From positions 1-18,761 of the forward strand of contig CAZYXU010000063.1 of NCBI GenBank assembly GCA_964650945.1: a stretch of 18,761 nt of DNA, written 5' to 3'. The first letter of the stretch is position 1. Every line of letters begins with the position of its first letter. The stretch comes from JAXGPF01 sp964650945. Its GTDB lineage: Bacteria > Verrucomicrobiota > Kiritimatiellia > JAAZAB01. Both the position numbers and the translations under genes were made by a program. A model generated the notes under the pieces. It did not search any database, was not told where the DNA came from, and saw nothing but the letters and a program-made list of their open reading frames with translations. Of this stretch, positions 14,767 through 18,761 are shown one piece after another.

Positions 14767-16479
14767 ATGTACCCGCGCATCATCTTGGCATTGCTTGGCA
14801 TGCTGGGCTTCGCGGCAACGCGCGCGCCGGCCGCCGATCCGTTCGCCGTCGCCGCGCGCCTGCGCCCTTCGGGAGTGCATGCCGCCTTGCTGGTGGTGGA
14901 GGCCCGTATTCCGCCCGGCCACCGCTTATATGCCGGAGATTTCAAAATCGCTGTCCCGCCGCCCACGGGATTGTCCGCCGTGGCCGTGCCCGAGCCGGCC
15001 ATGATGCTGGATCCGCTGGCCGGCGCATTCAAGCCGGTCTATACGGCGGATTTTACCGCCGTTTACGCCCTGGCGGATTTGCCGGCGGCGCCGGCATTGC
15101 CGGTGCGCGTAAGCTACCTGGGTTGCGATGACTCCGTTTGCTTCCTTCCGCAAGTCCGTGAATTCAGCCTGCCATTGCCGGCGGAGTCGGCCGGTCAGCC
15201 GGCACCCGCGCCGGCGGCGCCGCCGGCGCGAGCGCCGGTGCTGGAGGCTGATCCGGGCGCGGCATGGCCGGACCGGCTGGCGCGTTTTGAATTAATGGCG
15301 GCGCGCTCGGGCTATATGCCGGCCGCCGACTTCCTGGAATTTCTCGGGCGGGAGGGAGGCGCCGCGCCGGCCGCTCAACCGCCTGCCGCCCAAACTGAGA
15401 ATTACTGGTGGCTGGTCGGGCTGATTTTGCTGGGGGGGATAGCTTTGAATTTAACGCCGTGCGTGTTGCCGATGATTCCCGTTAACCTGGCGATCATCGG
15501 CGCCGGCGCGCGGGCGTCCGCGCCCGGCAGTTCCGGCGTTCCGGGCGCCGGCCAGGCCGGCGCCGGCGGGAATGGCGCTTCGCGCCGGCGCGGGTTCCGG
15601 CTGGGATGTTTATACGGATTGGGCATTACCGCGGCTTATGGCGCGCTCGGGGCGCTGGTGGTGCTGACGGGCGCTATTTTTGGCGCGATCAATGCCTCGC
15701 CCTGGTTTAATTTCGGCGTGGCGGTTTTGTTTCTGCTGATGGCTTTGGCGATGTTCGATATCCTGACGATCGATTTCAGCCGGTGGCAGTCGCGCGTGAG
15801 CTTGACCCGCGGCGGCTGGCTGGCGATCTTGCTGATGGGGGCGGTCTCCGCCATCCTGGCCGGCGCCTGCGTCGCTCCGGTCGTGGTTACCGTGTTAACC
15901 CAGTCCTTGATTCTGTATGCCGGCGGGCGCCATCTGGCCGGCCTGGCCCTGCCGTTTGTTTTAGGCCTGGGCATGGCCTTGCCCTGGCCGCTGGCCGGCG
16001 CCGGTCTGGCCGCCTTGCCGCGGCCGGGGCGCTGGATGAATCTGATCAAGCGCGGTTTCGGGGTGTTGATCCTGATTTTGGCAGGGTATTATGCCTGGCA
16101 GGGGTGGGGGTTGCTGCCCGGGCGCGCCGCCGCGGCCGCCGCCCGCCACGCCCAGGCCGCGCTGGCGGAAGGCTGGCTGACGGATTTGCCGGCAGCCCTG
16201 GACCAGGCCGAGCGGGAAGGCCGTCCGCTCCTGGTTGATTTTTGGGCTTCATGGTGCAAGAACTGCATGGCCATGGAAGCCACCACTTTGAAACAGCCGG
16301 AAGTGCGGCAGCGGCTGCAGGCGTTTGTGCGCCTGAAATACCAGGCGGAGCATCCCGACCAGCCGCCGGCGCGCGACGTGCTGGCCGCTTTCAAGGTCAT
16401 GGGATTGCCGACCTACGTGATCCTGGCTCCGCCGGCACCGGCGCCCGGCCCCGCCGGGAGTGTTCCGCCGCCGCCATAA
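14767..16479 (+). CDS. dsbD: DsbD-family thiol:disulfide interchange protein with shortened thioredoxin domain
   Basis: DsbD passes electrons from cytoplasmic thioredoxin through the membrane to periplasmic thiol proteins. The 570 residues have a signal peptide (1-22, cut near APA-ADP). A periplasmic alpha domain carries Cys120 and Cys125 (CDDSVC). The multi-span beta domain has its two redox cysteines at Cys232 (LTPCVLP) and Cys368 (GACVAP). A C-terminal thioredoxin-like domain has WASWCKNC (Cys497, Cys500) and LPTYVIL. All six expected cysteines are there. After LPTY the protein ends in a Pro/Ala tail instead of the usual last strand and helix. A 30-residue Gly/Ala/Ser/Pro loop (247-276) is inserted after the first membrane segment. 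ATG 14767 follows GAGGGA. A TTG at 14755 is in frame but less likely. Confidence 0.92.
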   Translation: MYPRIILALLGMLGFAATRAPAADPFAVAARLRPSGVHAALLVVEARIPPGHRLYAGDFKIAVPPPTGLSAVAVPEPAMMLDPLAGAFKPVYTADFTAVYALADLPAAPALPVRVSYLGCDDSVCFLPQVREFSLPLPAESAGQPAPAPAAPPARAPVLEADPGAAWPDRLARFELMAARSGYMPAADFLEFLGREGGAAPAAQPPAAQTENYWWLVGLILLGGIALNLTPCVLPMIPVNLAIIGAGARASAPGSSGVPGAGQAGAGGNGASRRRGFRLGCLYGLGITAAYGALGALVVLTGAIFGAINASPWFNFGVAVLFLLMALAMFDILTIDFSRWQSRVSLTRGGWLAILLMGAVSAILAGACVAPVVVTVLTQSLILYAGGRHLAGLALPFVLGLGMALPWPLAGAGLAALPRPGRWMNLIKRGFGVLILILAGYYAWQGWGLLPGRAAAAAARHAQAALAEGWLTDLPAALDQAEREGRPLLVDFWASWCKNCMAMEATTLKQPEVRQRLQAFVRLKYQAEHPDQPPARDVLAAFKVMGLPTYVILAPPAPAPGPAGSVPPPP

Positions 16480-16485
16480 CCAGCC

Positions 16486-17991
16486 ATGCCGCAAGACTAC
16501 AAAAATTTTCCGCTCAGCATAGTCATTGTCGGCGCGTCCGGGGACCTCGCCCGGCATAAAATCGTGCCGGCGCTCTTCGCCTTGTACTGCCACCGGTTAT
16601 TGCCGCGGCGCTGCCAGGTCATCGGGTTTGCCCGCAGCGAACATACCGACGATTCCTTCCGCGCCCTGCTGTCTGAAACGCTGACCTGCCGGCATCGTCC
16701 CGCGCGCCATTGCCGGAGACTTGTCCGGGAATTTCTGGCGCGCTGTTTTTATTGCCGCGGCGATTATGCCGCGCGCGATGCGTTCCTGGATGTCTACCTG
16801 CGCATGCGCCGGGTGGAACAGGGGGCGGGCGGCGGCAACCGGCTGTTTTACCTGGCCGTTCCCCCGCTGGTTTTTCAGGACGTGGCGCGCGCGATCGGCG
16901 ATGCCGGGCTGGTCCATTGTCAGGGACCGCGTTGGTCGCGGGTGATTGTCGAAAAGCCGTTTGGCATGGACCGAGCGAGTTCCGACCGGCTGGTGCGGGA
17001 GCTGCGGACAATTTTTACCGAAGACCAGACTTACCGCATTGACCATTACCTGGGCAAGGAAGTCATCCAGAACCTGATGGTCCTGCGGTTTGCCAATGCC
17101 GTTTTTGAGCCGCTCTGGAATCGGCGCTATGTCGCCGGGGTGGAGATTGTGTGGCACGAGGATGCCGGCCTGGAAGGGCGCGGCGGATACTTCGACCATT
17201 ACGGCATCATCCGCGACGTCATGCAGAACCATCTGCTGCAAATGCTGGCGCTGACCGCGATGGAAAGGCCGGGAAGGCTGGACAATCCCGACGCCGTGCG
17301 GAACGCCAAAGTGCGTTTGTTGCGCGCCGTCGCGCCGGTCCGGGCCGGTGATTTACTCCTGGGCCAGTATCGCGGGGCCCGGGCGGCGGGCCGTTGGCGC
17401 GCCGGGTACCGGCAGGAAGACCATGTCGCCCCGGATTCCCGCACGCCTACATTCGCCGCCGCGCGGTTGCGGGTGAATAATCCCCGCTGGCGCGGCGTCC
17501 CGTTTTACCTGGAGGCCGGCAAGGCCCTGCGCGACCGGCTGACGGAAATCCGGATTCATTTCCGGCGCGCGCTGCCGTCGGTCTTTCGCGATCAATCTTC
17601 GCCGATGCCGGCCAATGCGCTGGTCATCCGGGTGCAGCCGGACGAGGGCATTTACCTGCGGATCATCAACAAGGCGCCCGGGCTGGCCATGGCCCTGGCG
17701 CCCACCATGCTGGATTTGCGGTATGCCGCAGCGTTTCCGCGCCACCCGATTCCATCGGCTTATGAATGCCTGCTGTGGGAGGCGTTGGCGGGCGACCGCA
17801 GCTTGTTTATCAGCGAAGCGGAACTGGCGGCGGCGTGGGATGTGTTCACGCCGGCGCTGCATGCGCTCGCGGCGCGCCGGCGCGCGCCCTTGCCTTACGA
17901 TTTCGGCAGTGACGGGCCGGAGCGTCCCAGCGCGCGGCGGTCCAGGCCCGCGCAGCCGGGGCCGGAATTGCGCCAGGGGGGCGGCTGGTAA
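16486..17991 (+). CDS. zwf: Glucose-6-phosphate 1-dehydrogenase
   Basis: The enzyme oxidises glucose 6-phosphate to 6-phosphogluconolactone, reducing NAD(P)+, in the first step of the oxidative pentose phosphate pathway. The 501 residues include the dinucleotide-binding GASGDLARHKIVPAL (16-30), EKPFG (156-160), the active-site motif RIDHYLGKE (184-192) and GGYFDHYGIIRDVMQNHLLQ (233-252). A GxLR-like region near the C-terminus ends LPYDFGSDGP before a basic, Pro-rich tail. The start lies 6 nt after dsbD with no visible Shine-Dalgarno, so translation is probably coupled. pgl, the next enzyme of the pathway, follows after 3 nt. Confidence 0.97.
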   Translation: MPQDYKNFPLSIVIVGASGDLARHKIVPALFALYCHRLLPRRCQVIGFARSEHTDDSFRALLSETLTCRHRPARHCRRLVREFLARCFYCRGDYAARDAFLDVYLRMRRVEQGAGGGNRLFYLAVPPLVFQDVARAIGDAGLVHCQGPRWSRVIVEKPFGMDRASSDRLVRELRTIFTEDQTYRIDHYLGKEVIQNLMVLRFANAVFEPLWNRRYVAGVEIVWHEDAGLEGRGGYFDHYGIIRDVMQNHLLQMLALTAMERPGRLDNPDAVRNAKVRLLRAVAPVRAGDLLLGQYRGARAAGRWRAGYRQEDHVAPDSRTPTFAAARLRVNNPRWRGVPFYLEAGKALRDRLTEIRIHFRRALPSVFRDQSSPMPANALVIRVQPDEGIYLRIINKAPGLAMALAPTMLDLRYAAAFPRHPIPSAYECLLWEALAGDRSLFISEAELAAAWDVFTPALHALAARRRAPLPYDFGSDGPERPSARRSRPAQPGPELRQGGGW

Positions 17992-17994
17992 AAC

Positions 17995-18678
17995 ATGGAT
18001 TTTGAACTGGTCAATTTCGAGCATGCCGCGCAGATGGCGCGCGCCCTGGCGGAAGTTTTGCGCCGGCATGCGCAGGCTGCCGCGGCGCCGGCCGCCGCGG
18101 TGATGCTTACGGGCGGGACGACCGTCCGGCCGGCGTACCGCCGGTTTGCCGCCGCCGGTCCGGCGCCGGCTCCGGCGGGATTTTACCTGCTGGGCAGCGA
18201 CGAACGCCATGTGCCGCACACGGACGACGCCAGCAATTATCCGGTGATGACGCCGGTTTGGCAAGCGCTGGCGCTGCCGCCGGCGCGCATTTTAATGCCG
18301 GACCCCTGCCGCCCGCTGGCGGATGCCGCGGCCCGCTATCACGCGGATTTAGCCGCGTTTTTCGCCACCGGCGGCCGCATCACGCTGGGATTGCTGGGCC
18401 TGGGCGCCGACGGGCATGTGGCCTCGCTGTTCACGCGCGAGGATGTGGAACGCGGCCGCGACAACTACGCCGTAGCCGTGCCGCGGCCGGCGCCGCCTGA
18501 CCGTGTCAGCGTGACGCCGGCATTGCTGGCGCGGGTGGAACTGACGATTGTCCTGACGGCTGGCCCGGCCAAGCGCGCGGCGCTTACACGGCTTTTGTCC
18601 GGCGCCGCCGATATGCCGGCCGTCCGGGCGCTGGCCGGCGCGCCGCAGGTCTTGCTGTGGCATGCTGTGCGGGAATGA
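17995..18678 (+). CDS. pgl: 6-phosphogluconolactonase (DevB type)
   Basis: The enzyme hydrolyses 6-phosphogluconolactone, the product of the neighbouring zwf enzyme, to 6-phosphogluconate. The 227 residues carry the family motifs TGGTTVRPAY (39-48), SDERHVPHTDDASNY (68-82) and LGLGADGHVASLF (134-146). The length is normal. The 3-nt gap to zwf and matching pathway step make this a firm call. No 6-phosphogluconate dehydrogenase gene appears before the right edge, which is only 83 nt away. Confidence 0.95.
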   Translation: MDFELVNFEHAAQMARALAEVLRRHAQAAAAPAAAVMLTGGTTVRPAYRRFAAAGPAPAPAGFYLLGSDERHVPHTDDASNYPVMTPVWQALALPPARILMPDPCRPLADAAARYHADLAAFFATGGRITLGLLGLGADGHVASLFTREDVERGRDNYAVAVPRPAPPDRVSVTPALLARVELTIVLTAGPAKRAALTRLLSGAADMPAVRALAGAPQVLLWHAVRE

Positions 18679-18716
18679 TGTTTTTTCCGGGTGTAAGAAA
18701 AATTTGTTGGTGTAGT

Positions 18717-18760
18717 GCCGTGCCAGGGATGCGTAGCGAATTCCGTTCGAAAAGCACGGC
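18717..18760. repeat. Inverted repeat at the right edge
   Basis: GCCGTGC (18717-18723) pairs exactly with GCACGGC (18754-18760) across a 30-nt centre. It lies 38 nt after pgl. No T-run is visible before the window ends. It could be part of a terminator, an intergenic palindromic repeat or chance. Confidence 0.4.
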
Positions 18761-18761
18761 G

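Noticed and set aside
1..18761. tRNA, rRNA, insertion sequence or prophage genes
   Set aside because: I saw no cloverleaf, rRNA signature, transposase, integrase or phage structural gene on either strand by eye.

Overview
The window reads as chromosomal DNA from a high-GC Gram-negative-type bacterium. It carries a DsbD-type thiol reductase, a fused SecD-SecF, GTP-dependent PEP carboxykinase, and a housekeeping run dnaX-ybaB-recR-tgt-yajC-secDF-recJ. This gene set and the SecDF fusion would fit the PVC group (for example Verrucomicrobiota or Kiritimatiellota). That placement is a low-confidence inference, because no rRNA or other marker is present.

Left end (1-2443) is the accessory region. 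A CRISPR array with a 37-nt double-hairpin repeat enters from beyond the left edge and runs to a degenerate last repeat at 1007-1043. No cas gene lies in the window. After the array comes a vapBC-type toxin-antitoxin pair (AbrB-fold antitoxin 1291-1500, PIN-domain toxin 1497-1895) with its own promoter. Beyond it is a decayed second CRISPR stretch (2034-2230) whose three diverged repeats belong to the same family and orientation. A tandem 9-bp repeat block (2232-2314) follows. The toxin-antitoxin module is therefore bracketed by CRISPR sequence.

Centre (2444-12296) is a co-directional run of eight core genes: prfB, dnaX, ybaB, recR, tgt, yajC, secDF and recJ. Spacing is tight from dnaX onward. 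prfB must be read with the classical +1 programmed frameshift at CUU-UGA-C, so the protein starts at 2444. pckG (12310-14124, minus strand) converges on recJ with 13 bp between the stops.

Right end (14369-18678) is a second co-directional cluster, divergent from pckG. It holds a cysteine-rich conserved protein of unknown function, dsbD, zwf and pgl. zwf and pgl form the oxidative entry to the pentose phosphate pathway and make NADPH. DsbD carries thiol electrons from the cytoplasm to the periplasm. The linkage suggests a redox theme, which is inference only.

The points most worth following are: two spacers cut from overlapping protospacers, which reveal part of the flanking sequence; the vapBC module inside CRISPR remnants; the relic spacer that resembles the adjacent 9-bp repeats; the DsbD with a shortened thioredoxin domain; and the cysteine-rich unknown next to it. 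I did not find a clearly new multi-gene system.
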